Positions 51,978 through 61,039 of a stretch of 64,000 nt of DNA are shown here, one piece after another. The DNA lies in contig NZ_FSRU01000001.1 of assembly GCF_900142845.1 (NCBI RefSeq), positions 2,294,001 to 2,358,000 of the forward strand, written 5' to 3'. This stretch comes from Paraburkholderia phenazinium. GTDB lineage: Bacteria > Pseudomonadota > Gammaproteobacteria > Burkholderiales > Burkholderiaceae. The notes beneath the pieces were generated by a model, which was not told the DNA's origin, searched no databases, and saw only the letters and a list, made by a program, of their open reading frames with translations. The position numbers and the translations under genes were made by a program. Numbering within the stretch: position 1 is the first letter of the stretch; each line of letters starts with the position of its first letter.

Positions 51978-54182
51978 TTAATCGTGCGGCTGCCGGACAC
52001 GTGGCGCAGTGGCGCGGTGAAGCCGCTCGGCACTGCCGTAAAAAGGCGCACCGCTATCGAGCAACGCCGTCCGGATAAAGTGCAGATAACTCAGGATGCG
52101 TTGCATTCGATGACGCTTCTCACGATCTGCGCGCAATGTTCCCCGCAGGGACTGCGCGATCCGGATCGCCGCTTCGACTGACGTCACCGCATGCGTAAGA
52201 CGGGCGCTGTCCGGTTGCTCGAACAGGTCCACCAGATCCCGCCTCACCGTATCCAACGCGGCTTCCCATCCTGGTTGCAAACGCTCCGCGTAGGGCATAT
52301 CGAACGTCTCGTTGCGAAGATCGATGATCGAGTGTCCAATCTCAAGCAGAGCGAGCATCCAGCGTAACGCGTCGCGATGCTGTTCGGAGTGCTTCAGGAG
52401 CAGCGCTCGCAACTGGAACATCAGGTCATGCGTGCTCGACTGGAACGCCTGATCGAGTCCGCCGAGCGTGCCCTCGCATACCAGCTTCATTTGCCGCCGC
52501 AGATCGCGCTTGATCCTCTCGATCCGCCATGGCATCTGCGTGGGGAAAATCACTGCGAAGACGACACTGGATACGAGCATGCCAACAACAACGGCGATGC
52601 CGTTATTGATGACGAGATCCGGCGTATAGACAACGACGTTGTCCGGACCGGCCAATAGACAAAACAAAAGACCAAAGGCGCCCCCGTAGCCGGCTGTGCT
52701 GGGACGCATCGACAGAAACGCACCGAAGGCAAGCACGGGTGTCAGTACGGCGCATAGCAACGGAAACCCTTCAATGTTCGGATAGACGAAGCAAGTGAAA
52801 AAATAGCCCGCCACAGTGGCAAGCGCCACGCCAACCGCCATTTGCGCCGCAAACTTCGACGTATCGGCCGATGTGGAACTGAGCGCGCACGCCACCGCCG
52901 CCCCGATCACCGCGTAGCCGCCGCTCGGCCAGTCTGTCGCAATCCAGAGTGCCCCCATCGCCCCGACGGCCAGCACTGCACGCAAGAACGTGAAGCCGAC
53001 GACGTAACCGTTGGTGGTGACGGCGTGCCGCGTGACCGTTCGCTCGAGCGCGTGATTCTGGTCGTTTAGCGACGCGTAGGCTTCTGTATAGCGCCGGAAC
53101 TCATCCACAAAGCGATACAGAAGCTCCATCGTCGTATCGAAGTCGAGCAGGAGTTCAGGCGCGGCTGTCGCAAGCAAGCGCCGCGTTTCGCCGGCAAACT
53201 CCGGCAACCTCGACTGGAAGCGATCGAGCTCAAGCGCCGCACTCGCTGCGCGCGTTCCGTCGGGTTTCATCGTATCTTTCAGCCTGACCAGCAAGTCCGA
53301 AAGCTCGTCGAAATACGGCCGGACGGCGTCCAGAACCGGCGTGGTCCGCCCCGCATGCATGCGTTTCAACAACTGATGAAGCGCGTGCAGGCGCGTGCAG
53401 GCATTGGTGAACTCGCTATTGAGTCGCGCTAGGCGCCTGCTTCGGACCCGTGTGTTCGGGTCTTCGAAAGAGGCGAACTTTCGCGTCGCCTCGAATCCCA
53501 CGATCTGATCGACCAGATCTGCAAAGCGCCCTTCGTAAGCGACGTCGTCAATTTTCTCTCCAAGTACGCTCGCCGCGAAGAGACAAAAGTGGCTGTAGCG
53601 GGTACGCAGGATGCGCTGCAGTGCGGTACTCGATCGTAGCGGCAGGAACAGCGCGCTGACCGCACCGGAACACAGAATGCCGATCGTGACTTCGGCCGCA
53701 CGCGTCAGCGCGGCCATGAACAGGCCACCCGGCTCCATGACCACCGGGATGCCGATCAGCGCGGCGGTGTACCCTGCGAGCACGAAGGCGTACCACTGAA
53801 ATTGACGATACCGGACCGCAGCAGCCGTACAGGCACTGATCCAGACCGTCATGCCCAGCATGTAGAGTGCGGACTGTTGCGGGAAGATGGCCCCTAGCAT
53901 CACCGCGGCAATCGTCCCCAACGTGGTTCCCACGACCCGATAGAAGCTTTTGGACAGGACCATGCCGCTGAAGGGCTGCATCAGGACAGCCACCGTGGCC
54001 ATTGCCGTGCGCGGACTGGACAACTCCAGCCGCATCGCAATACCCATCGCCAGCAACGCGGCAAGCGCCGTTTTCAACAGATGCAACCAGACGACGCCGT
54101 CGCCGGCCATCCACGCTGCGGCTCCCATCTTCGTCGCACGTGCCCAGACAGACCATCGCGCGGATTCGATAAGCGTCGTCAT
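51978..54182 (-). CDS. FUSC/AaeB-family inner-membrane efflux protein
   Basis: Membrane protein of 734 residues with two blocks of about six TM helices (about 35-190 and 390-540), each followed by a cytosolic helical domain: the FUSC (fusaric acid resistance / AaeB p-hydroxybenzoate efflux) layout. MTVAVLMQPFSGMVLSKSFY-like features appear as AVLMQPFSGMVLSKSFYRVV near residue 66. The likely substrates are aromatic carboxylic acids, inferred from the family. The ATG overlaps the stop of the HlyD gene by 4 nt (54179-54182), making it the last of four coupled genes. Confidence 0.88.
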   Translation of the reverse strand: MTTLIESARWSVWARATKMGAAAWMAGDGVVWLHLLKTALAALLAMGIAMRLELSSPRTAMATVAVLMQPFSGMVLSKSFYRVVGTTLGTIAAVMLGAIFPQQSALYMLGMTVWISACTAAAVRYRQFQWYAFVLAGYTAALIGIPVVMEPGGLFMAALTRAAEVTIGILCSGAVSALFLPLRSSTALQRILRTRYSHFCLFAASVLGEKIDDVAYEGRFADLVDQIVGFEATRKFASFEDPNTRVRSRRLARLNSEFTNACTRLHALHQLLKRMHAGRTTPVLDAVRPYFDELSDLLVRLKDTMKPDGTRAASAALELDRFQSRLPEFAGETRRLLATAAPELLLDFDTTMELLYRFVDEFRRYTEAYASLNDQNHALERTVTRHAVTTNGYVVGFTFLRAVLAVGAMGALWIATDWPSGGYAVIGAAVACALSSTSADTSKFAAQMAVGVALATVAGYFFTCFVYPNIEGFPLLCAVLTPVLAFGAFLSMRPSTAGYGGAFGLLFCLLAGPDNVVVYTPDLVINNGIAVVVGMLVSSVVFAVIFPTQMPWRIERIKRDLRRQMKLVCEGTLGGLDQAFQSSTHDLMFQLRALLLKHSEQHRDALRWMLALLEIGHSIIDLRNETFDMPYAERLQPGWEAALDTVRRDLVDLFEQPDSARLTHAVTSVEAAIRIAQSLRGTLRADREKRHRMQRILSYLHFIRTALLDSGAPFYGSAERLHRATAPRVRQPHD

Positions 54183-55039
54183 CGGGCCGCGACGACAACC
54201 GTACACGTGGTACCTGCCGACAGCGTCACGCCATCCGGGACATGGTCGATCCTGATGCGCACCGGCACGCGCTGTGCCAGGCGCACCCAGTTGAACGTCG
54301 GGTTCACGTCGGCCAGCAGTTCGCGGCTCTGCGGGTTGTCGCGATCATAGATGCCGCGCGAGATGCTCTCCACATGCCCTTGCAGCACACCGCCGCTCAT
54401 GAGGCGCATCTCGGCCCGGTCGCCGACCATGACATGCGGCAGCTTGGTTTCCTCGAAATACCCATAGACCCAGAACGAATGGCTATCGACGATAGCCAGC
54501 TTCGAGCTGCCCACAGTCGCGTAGTCGCCGCGAAAGGTCTCCAGATTCGTGACATACCCATCCACCGGCGACAGGACCCGTGTGCGTTCGAGATTGAGCT
54601 TCGCCGCGTCCAGCGCAGCGAGCGCCTGCTGATAGGCCGCATCTGCAGCCGACGCCGTATCGGCCGCGTCTTCACGGCCCTCTTTCGAAACGACGAGGCT
54701 GTCCAGATCCGCGCGCCGGTTCGCATCGTCGCGACGCATCTGCAGTTCGGCCTTGCGTGCGGCCACCGCGGCCTCGGCCTGCTCGACGGCGATCTGGTAG
54801 TGCGACGGGTCGATCTGCATCAGCAGGTCGCCCTTCTTCACTAGCTGGTTGTCGTGCACGGGCAGGCCGACAATCTCGCCTGAAACGTCCGGCGCAATGT
54901 CGACGATATCGGCGTTCACCCGCCCGTCGCGAGTCCACGGTTCGTCCATGTAGTGAACCCATAAAATACGGCCAATCAGGATCGCGGCAGCGAAAACGAC
55001 GGCGGTCGCGACAAAACCCATAATGTTTCGGATGGTCAT
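54179..55039 (-). CDS. HlyD/AaeA-type periplasmic adaptor
   Basis: Membrane-fusion adaptor of 286 residues. One N-terminal TM (about 8-28) is followed by a lipoyl half (NADIVDIAPDVSGEIVGLPV, KKGDLLMQIDPSHY), a short helical hairpin, the other lipoyl half (RVLSPVDGYVTNLETFRGDY) and a beta-barrel (SFWVYGYFEETKLPHV). This is the AaeA/EmrA type used with FUSC pumps. ATG 55039 was chosen; an extension to 55156 covers the small DUF1656 gene. It lies 13 bases after DUF1656. Confidence 0.92.
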   Translation of the reverse strand: MTIRNIMGFVATAVVFAAAILIGRILWVHYMDEPWTRDGRVNADIVDIAPDVSGEIVGLPVHDNQLVKKGDLLMQIDPSHYQIAVEQAEAAVAARKAELQMRRDDANRRADLDSLVVSKEGREDAADTASAADAAYQQALAALDAAKLNLERTRVLSPVDGYVTNLETFRGDYATVGSSKLAIVDSHSFWVYGYFEETKLPHVMVGDRAEMRLMSGGVLQGHVESISRGIYDRDNPQSRELLADVNPTFNWVRLAQRVPVRIRIDHVPDGVTLSAGTTCTVVVAAR

Positions 55040-55052
55040 GATTGGACTCTGA

Positions 55053-55253
55053 TCAACGATAAACGGCGAGGCCCAGCACGCCGCATACACACACGAGCAA
55101 GCTGGCCCGGAACAGGTTAGGATGCCAGACGATGCGATACAGGCCCGTATAGGCAATCACTCGATCGAGCAGCCAGGTCAGCGCGGCGCCGGCGATGAAC
55201 AGCAACACGATGGCCGGCACGTACGCATCGAGGACGGCAACTTCACGTGGCAT
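55053..55253 (-). CDS. DUF1656 (AaeX-like) small membrane protein
   Basis: Small protein of 66 residues with two TM segments (about 10-30 and 47-65) and the family pattern of DUF1656/AaeX, which almost always accompanies AaeA/AaeB pumps. It starts 11 bases inside the end of the outer-membrane factor gene and precedes the HlyD gene by 13 bases. Its exact role is unknown. Confidence 0.88.
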   Translation of the reverse strand: MPREVAVLDAYVPAIVLLFIAGAALTWLLDRVIAYTGLYRIVWHPNLFRASLLVCVCGVLGLAVYR

Positions 55254-56775
55254 CGCGAACTCCTTGCTGCGTTTCGACCCGTGTGCCCGCCCCTGCGTGC
55301 TGCGGCAGCGTTTCTGCGGCCTTCGGACTGTCGCCGGGTTCTGCGAGGCCGCCGCCCAAGGTTGTCATCAGCGACGCGTGAACGGAGAGGCGCTCGGCCT
55401 GGATGCGTGCGACGCCTTCCTGGGCGTGCAGCAACTGGTTCTGTGCGACCAGCACGTTCAGATAATCGGTCAGACCGCGCCGGTAGCCTTCCTTCGCGAG
55501 GTCGTAGTTCTTGCGTGCAGTCGCAACCGAACGCTCGGCATCGTCTTCCTGGGTCTCGAGCGAGCGGGTCCGCACGACCTGATCGGCGACGTCCTTCAAC
55601 GCGCTGACGATGGTCTGGTTGTACTGCTCGACCGCCGCGTCATAGCCCGCGTCCGCGGCGCCCAGTTCCGAGCGCAGCCGGCCGCCATCGAAAATCGGCA
55701 GTGTCAGTGCCGGGCCAGCGGTCCAGGTGCCGGTTGCCGAGCGCAGGAACGCGAACATCGGGCCACCCGCCGCCTCGCCGCCGATCGACGCCAGCAAATT
55801 GATGTCCGGATAGAAGTTGGCCTTCGCCACGTCGATACCGCGGGCCTGCGCCGCGACTGTCCAGCGCGCCGCGACGATGTCCGGACGATGGCCGAGCAGC
55901 TCGACGGGCAAGACCGACGGCAGGCCGGCGGGCGCGTTGAGCGAGAGCGTCGGCCGCACGATCGCATCGCCCGCGCCCGGACCCTTGCCGGCCAGCGCCG
56001 CGAGCTGGTTGCGGCCAAGCGCGATCGCTTCTTCGAGCGCATCGATCTGCCGCTCGTACTCGGGAAGCGGGGTTTCCGCCTGGCTGACCTCAAGCTGGGT
56101 GCCAAGACCGCCATTCAGACGGCGCGTGGCGAAATCGACGATCTGCTGCTGTTGCAGCAGCGTCGCCCTGGCAATATCGAGCAGCGCGTAATTCATCGAC
56201 ATGCCGATGTACGCGCGCACCACGTTCCCTTCCAGTTCCAGCTGCGCGGCGCGCTCGTCCGCGGCGCTGGCATGGGCCGTGTCGAGCGCGCGCCCGGCAG
56301 CGTTCTTATCCTTGCCCCACAGGTCGAGGTGATAGGACAGGCCAAGGCTGCCTGTGTTGTCCCACGTGTTCGCGTCGGCGTACGGGCCTGGACCGTACCA
56401 GTCATTCTCCGGCCAGTGTTGTCGCTCGATCGACAGATCGCCGTTGACCTGCGGCAACAGCGCCGCACGCGCCACGCCCGCGATGGATTGCGCCTCGCGC
56501 ACCCGTGCCTCGGCAACGGCGAGTGTCGGATTGCCGGCCTGCGCCGCCTCGATCCAGGCGTTGAGCTGCGGATCGCGATAGGCACGCCACCAGTCGGCAG
56601 CAGGCCATTGCGCGTCGGCATTGGCGGCCCGAATGGCGGTGCCGGCATCAAGAGTGGATGCCTCGATGCCGCGTGCTTGCGGAGCGACGCCTCTAGTACT
56701 GGCGCAGCCCGCGATGACTAGTGAGATCGTAAGAACGGCGAGCGCGGCGATCCCTTTCTGGACGGGAATCTGCAC
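55243..56775 (-). CDS. NodT-family outer-membrane efflux lipoprotein
   Basis: TolC-like outer-membrane factor of 510 residues. GTG at 56775 is preferred because AGAGGAAATC lies directly upstream and it gives a proper lipoprotein signal (VQIPVQKGIAALAVLT, lipobox VIAGC). Earlier in-frame starts would bury the signal. OEP repeats include PTLAVAEARVREAQSIAG and LLGHRPDIVAARWTVAAQAR. It heads the set OMF-DUF1656-HlyD-FUSC, so this pump has its own exit duct, separate from the RND-linked NodT at 41084. Confidence 0.9.
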   Translation of the reverse strand: MQIPVQKGIAALAVLTISLVIAGCASTRGVAPQARGIEASTLDAGTAIRAANADAQWPAADWWRAYRDPQLNAWIEAAQAGNPTLAVAEARVREAQSIAGVARAALLPQVNGDLSIERQHWPENDWYGPGPYADANTWDNTGSLGLSYHLDLWGKDKNAAGRALDTAHASAADERAAQLELEGNVVRAYIGMSMNYALLDIARATLLQQQQIVDFATRRLNGGLGTQLEVSQAETPLPEYERQIDALEEAIALGRNQLAALAGKGPGAGDAIVRPTLSLNAPAGLPSVLPVELLGHRPDIVAARWTVAAQARGIDVAKANFYPDINLLASIGGEAAGGPMFAFLRSATGTWTAGPALTLPIFDGGRLRSELGAADAGYDAAVEQYNQTIVSALKDVADQVVRTRSLETQEDDAERSVATARKNYDLAKEGYRRGLTDYLNVLVAQNQLLHAQEGVARIQAERLSVHASLMTTLGGGLAEPGDSPKAAETLPQHAGAGTRVETQQGVRDAT

Positions 56776-56964
56776 GATTTCCTCTTCGATTGGCTGTAGA
56801 ACCCTGGGGGTCGTGGGTCTTCGCGACCTGGATCGAATAGTGCCGTGATATCGACGAGGGGAAAGTAGACAGTTCGTGCGTTCGCCGGAAGGCACAGCCG
56901 GGACCGCATGGGCGGCCCCGTTAGCGCGTTGGCGACCTGGGTCTTCAGGAAGATCCGGCTGCGG

Positions 56965-58419
56965 CTATCGGGCGCAGGCCGCGGCCAGTTTTGCCACCGT
57001 CTGCACCGCCCGTTCAATCTCCGGAGACCAGGCGTAGCTATAGTTGAGACGGATGAAGTTGCTGTACGCGTTCGAAGCCGAAAACATATTGCCGGGGGCA
57101 ATCGTAATGCCATTCTCTAGCGCAAGCTGGTAAAGCCTCATCGAGTCGACTTTTTCGGGTAGCTCCACCCAGAGAACGTAGCCGCCCGCCGGCGTTGAAG
57201 TGCGCGTGCCCTCCGGAAAGAAACGATTGACCATCGTTCTCATCAAGTTGGCCTGTTGCGCGTAGAGCCGTCGAATCCGGCGCAAATGGTGCTCGTAGCC
57301 GTCATTCTGAAGATACTCGGCAATCGCCAGTTGCTGCAGGTTCGACGTCGTCAGGGTATTGAGAAATTTGAGCTTCTCAACCTGCTCCCGATAGCGGCCG
57401 GGTAGCGCCCAGCCAATCCGGTGGGCGGCAGTGAGGGTCTTCGAAAACGAGGCGCAATGCAGCACCAGGCCTTGCGTGTCGTAAGACTTCAATGTCCTCG
57501 GGTGAGCGTCGCCGAAATAGAGTTCGTTGTAGACAGCGTTCTCGATAACAGGCACGTCGTACTGCGTCAGCAGATCGACGAGTTCGCGCTTTTTCTGGTC
57601 CGTTATCTGGAAGCCGAGCGGGTTCTGGAAGTTCGGCATGACCATGCACGCGGCGATCTTCTGATTCTCCAGGACGTCTGCGAGAACCGTAAGATCCATG
57701 CCCTCCTGCGCATGCGTCGGAATCTCGATGGCGCGCATCCCCATGCGCTCGATAGCGTGAAGCATGGCGTAAAAGGTGGGCGACTCGACGGCCACCGTGT
57801 CGCCAGGCTTGCCGACTGCCTGCAGACAAAGATTGATCGCCTCCGTGGCGCCGATCGTAATGATCACTTCATTCGGATCGATCGACGCCCCGTTCTCAAG
57901 GTAGCGTCGTGCGATCTGACGAATCAGATTCGGATTGCCCGGCGGCAACGCATCCGTGACACCCCATATCTCCTTCTTCCTGCTCATCCCATAAGCGTAG
58001 CGATTGATCTTGTCGGAAGGGAACAGGTTGGGGTCGGGATAAGGCGAGCCGAGCGGCACTGCCTCATCGGTGCCGATCGAGCGCAGCGTCGACAGCACCA
58101 GCCGGCTGACGTCCACCTCAGACGACACGGCAATCGGCCTTGAGGCACGCAACTCGTGAGCGTTGCCGTCTGAACCGGCATCGAGCTGGCGCACAAAATA
58201 TCCGGACTGCGGACGGCTCTCGACAACGCCTTTGCTTTCGAGCAGCAAATACGCGCGGATGACAGTTGTAATACTGAGTTGGTGGTGCTGACTCGTTTGT
58301 CTAACTGAAGGGATACGGTCACCAGGACGAAACACGCCCTTGCGGATTGTCACTTCGATATCAGTGGCCAGTTTTTCGTAGAGCTTCACGGGTCGTCTCG
58401 ATCGCAAACGCTGCGCCAT
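56965..58419 (-). CDS. MocR-type transcriptional regulator (GntR wHTH fused to PLP aminotransferase fold)
   Basis: Regulator of 484 residues. Residues about 10-80 are a GntR-like wHTH (KLYEKLATDIEVTIRKGVFR, SVRQTSQHHQLSITTVIRAY). The rest is a fold-type I aminotransferase domain with the PLP-binding Lys in CASFSKTLTAAHRIGWA and the NFQNPLGF stretch. MocR proteins use PLP or amino compounds to control a divergent gene. Its divergent neighbour is the FdhF-type enzyme gene at 58646, and repeated GTGC...GCAC sites lie between them. MAQRLRSRRP was chosen as start. Confidence 0.88.
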   Translation of the reverse strand: MAQRLRSRRPVKLYEKLATDIEVTIRKGVFRPGDRIPSVRQTSQHHQLSITTVIRAYLLLESKGVVESRPQSGYFVRQLDAGSDGNAHELRASRPIAVSSEVDVSRLVLSTLRSIGTDEAVPLGSPYPDPNLFPSDKINRYAYGMSRKKEIWGVTDALPPGNPNLIRQIARRYLENGASIDPNEVIITIGATEAINLCLQAVGKPGDTVAVESPTFYAMLHAIERMGMRAIEIPTHAQEGMDLTVLADVLENQKIAACMVMPNFQNPLGFQITDQKKRELVDLLTQYDVPVIENAVYNELYFGDAHPRTLKSYDTQGLVLHCASFSKTLTAAHRIGWALPGRYREQVEKLKFLNTLTTSNLQQLAIAEYLQNDGYEHHLRRIRRLYAQQANLMRTMVNRFFPEGTRTSTPAGGYVLWVELPEKVDSMRLYQLALENGITIAPGNMFSASNAYSNFIRLNYSYAWSPEIERAVQTVAKLAAACAR

Positions 58420-58461
58420 CGGCTTCCAGAACCGTTCGCAGCCGTTAGAACATGGCGCAAG

Positions 58462-58548
58462 TGTACTCCTTTGGAGCACAGATTTCGGTTTATGCCGACC
58501 TGTCGAAACTGTGCTTCCTGGCGCACAGCAGATGTGTGCGCTTTGCAC
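58462..58548. promoter_or_regulatory. repeated GTGC/GCAC inverted repeats between mocR-type and fdhF-type genes
   Basis: Three related dyads lie in the 226-base divergent gap: TGTACTCC-TTT-GGAGCACA (58462-58480), TGTGCTTCCTGGCGCACA (58510-58527) and GTGC-GCTTT-GCAC (58536-58548). Half-sites share TGTGC or its near form. Repeated half-sites are usual for MocR operators, so this is the likely binding region of the regulator at 56965. Confidence 0.5.
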
Positions 58549-58645
58549 CCCGGTCAACGCTCTTATTCTTCGATCACCGAATGCGCAACACGGCGAAGCC
58601 CAATGGACGGATACCGCGACGCGCGAAGTCAATGGAGCCGAGGTC

Positions 58646-60967
58646 ATGGAAAAGCCGAAAGAGAAAGGGCGAATTGAGCCCTACCACCATCCCGCCGCCG
58701 GTTGGGGTGCACTGAAGTACGTTGCCATTAATCTGATCAAGGAGAAAGTCTCCGGCGGCAACTATCGCGCCCTCTTCAAACAGAACCAACCGGACGGCTT
58801 CGATTGTCCGGGCTGCGCGTGGCCGGACCGTCAACATGCCTCGACCTTCGAGTTCTGTGAAAACGGTGTCAAGGCGGTCGCCGCCGAAGCGACGACCAAG
58901 CGCGTCACGCCTGCGTTCTTCGCGGAGCACACCGTCGAAGAATTGATGCAGCAGACCGACTATGAACTCGAGCAGCATGGCCGGCTGACGGATCCGATGG
59001 TTTACGATTCGCTGACCGACAAATATAAGCCCATCGCCTGGGACGATGCCTATCGGCTCATCGCCACGCATCTCAACCAGCTGGACAATCCGGACCAGGC
59101 CGCCTTCTATACCTCGGGCCGCGCCAGCAACGAAGCAGCGTTCCTCTATCAGTTGTTTGTACGCATGTACGGCACGAACAACTTCCCCGATTGCTCCAAC
59201 ATGTGTCACGAGGCAACCAGCCGCGGCCTGCCGACCACCGTCGGAATCGGTAAAGGCACCGTCACGCTGGACGATTTCGAGCACGCCGATACGCTCCTGA
59301 TCTTCGGCCAGAATCCCGCGACCAACCACCCGCGGATGTTAGGGGAACTGCGCGAATGTGCGAAGCGCGGCGCGACCATCGTCTCGATCAATCCGCTCCG
59401 CGAGCGGGGACTGGAGCGCTTCTCGAGCCCGCAACACCCGCTCGAGATGCTGACGATGTCCAGCACCAAGATTGCCTCCACCTTCATCCAGCCCAGGCTC
59501 GGCGGCGATTTCGCGCTGATCAAGGGCGTCGCCAAGCGGGTCGTCGAACTGGACGACGAATCCATCGAACGTGGCGAAGAGCGCATTCTCGACGTGGAGT
59601 TCATCAAGGAACACACCCTCGGCCTCGAAGCGTTCGCCGCGGATCTGCGCGCCGAAAGCTGGCTGGCTCTCGAAGAAGAGTCGGGTGTATCACGCGAGGA
59701 GATCGAAAATCTCGCGCGTATCTATGTGAACGGCAAACGCGTCATCGTGACGTGGGGCATGGGTATTACCCAGCACAAACACTCCGTGCCGACGGTACAC
59801 ATGCTGTCGAATCTGATGTTGATGCGCGGCAATATTGGGCGTGAGGGCGCAGGCCTGTGTCCGGTACGTGGACACTCGAACGTGCAGGGCAACCGCACGG
59901 TCGGCATCGAGGAGAAGCCGTCACAGGCATTCCTCGATCGCCTCGGCAACGTCTTTGGCTTCGAGCCGCCGCGCGAGCATGGCCTTGATGTCGTCGAAAC
60001 CATCGAACATATGCTCGAAGGCCATGTGAAGGTATTCCTGGGCCTGGGCGGCAACTTCGCCATGGCAACGCCGGACACCCCGCGAACCTTCGACGCACTT
60101 CGGTCATGCAACCTGACCATGCATATCACGACCAAGCTTAACCGCAGCCATCTGGTTCACGGTCGGGACGCCCTGATTCTGCCGACCTTGGGCCGAACGG
60201 AAATCGATATCCAGGGCGGCGTGTCGCAAGGCATCACCGTGGAAGACTCCATGAGCATGGTCCACATCTCTTACGGCATGAGTATTCCGGCTTCGAAGAA
60301 CCTGATGTCCGAGACGGCCATCGTCGCCAATATTGCCCATGCGACGCTAGGCGACGACAAAGTCGATTGGCTGGAACGTGCCCGGAACTACGCACTGATT
60401 CGGGACGACATCGAACAGGTTCTCGACGGTTTCGAAAACTACAACGAGCGAATCAAGCATCCCGGCGGCTTTCATCTGCGTGTCGCCTCGCGCGAGCGCG
60501 ACTGGCAGACCGCGACGGGCAAAGCGAATTTCATGGTCCACAAGATCGAAACGGACACGCCCATCCGGCGCGCCAAAGCGCTTCACGGCGAACGCGTCAT
60601 GACGTTGATGACCACCCGCTCGCATGACCAGTACAACACCACGATCTACGCCCTCGACGACCGCTATCGCGGCGTTTTCGGACAGCGCCGGGTGGTGTTC
60701 GTCAATCCCGCGGACCTGGACATGCTGGGCTTCAAGGCCGGCGAGCGGGTCGACATGACGACGGTCTGGGACGACGGTATCGATCGACGCGCCGACTCGT
60801 TTCTGCTCGTCGAGTACGACATTCCGCGTGGGTGCATTGGAGCCTATTACCCGGAGACGAACCCGCTGGTTCCATTGTCAAGTGTCGGCGACGTGTGCAA
60901 TACGCCGACCTCCAAGTCGATTCCGGTTTTGCTTCATCGTTGCGCGCCGTCCGTCGCGGCCGCATAA
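58646..60967 (+). CDS. FdhF/YdeP-family molybdopterin oxidoreductase
   Basis: Molybdopterin-dependent enzyme of 773 residues, homologous to E. coli YdeP and the FdhF (formate dehydrogenase alpha) group. It shows GFDCPGCAWPD (about 52-62) and FCENG, the reduced Cys set of the YdeP branch. Further marks are FYTSGRASNEAAFLYQLFVR, NNFPDCSNMCHEATSRGL, GNIGREGAGLCPVRGHSNVQ and TTRSHDQYNTTIYALDDRYR. YdeP is linked to acid resistance in E. coli, and formate oxidation is not proved for this branch. There is no signal peptide, so it is cytosolic. The ATG at 58646 was chosen over an extension overlapping the operator region. It is followed by the cydAB genes. Confidence 0.88.
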   Translation: MEKPKEKGRIEPYHHPAAGWGALKYVAINLIKEKVSGGNYRALFKQNQPDGFDCPGCAWPDRQHASTFEFCENGVKAVAAEATTKRVTPAFFAEHTVEELMQQTDYELEQHGRLTDPMVYDSLTDKYKPIAWDDAYRLIATHLNQLDNPDQAAFYTSGRASNEAAFLYQLFVRMYGTNNFPDCSNMCHEATSRGLPTTVGIGKGTVTLDDFEHADTLLIFGQNPATNHPRMLGELRECAKRGATIVSINPLRERGLERFSSPQHPLEMLTMSSTKIASTFIQPRLGGDFALIKGVAKRVVELDDESIERGEERILDVEFIKEHTLGLEAFAADLRAESWLALEEESGVSREEIENLARIYVNGKRVIVTWGMGITQHKHSVPTVHMLSNLMLMRGNIGREGAGLCPVRGHSNVQGNRTVGIEEKPSQAFLDRLGNVFGFEPPREHGLDVVETIEHMLEGHVKVFLGLGGNFAMATPDTPRTFDALRSCNLTMHITTKLNRSHLVHGRDALILPTLGRTEIDIQGGVSQGITVEDSMSMVHISYGMSIPASKNLMSETAIVANIAHATLGDDKVDWLERARNYALIRDDIEQVLDGFENYNERIKHPGGFHLRVASRERDWQTATGKANFMVHKIETDTPIRRAKALHGERVMTLMTTRSHDQYNTTIYALDDRYRGVFGQRRVVFVNPADLDMLGFKAGERVDMTTVWDDGIDRRADSFLLVEYDIPRGCIGAYYPETNPLVPLSSVGDVCNTPTSKSIPVLLHRCAPSVAAA

Positions 60968-61039
60968 CGCCACGCCCTTTAGACCCGCCGCGCGCCGCCT
61001 GGCGCGCCTGCCTCTCAATTCGCTTTTTTGGTGACCGAA

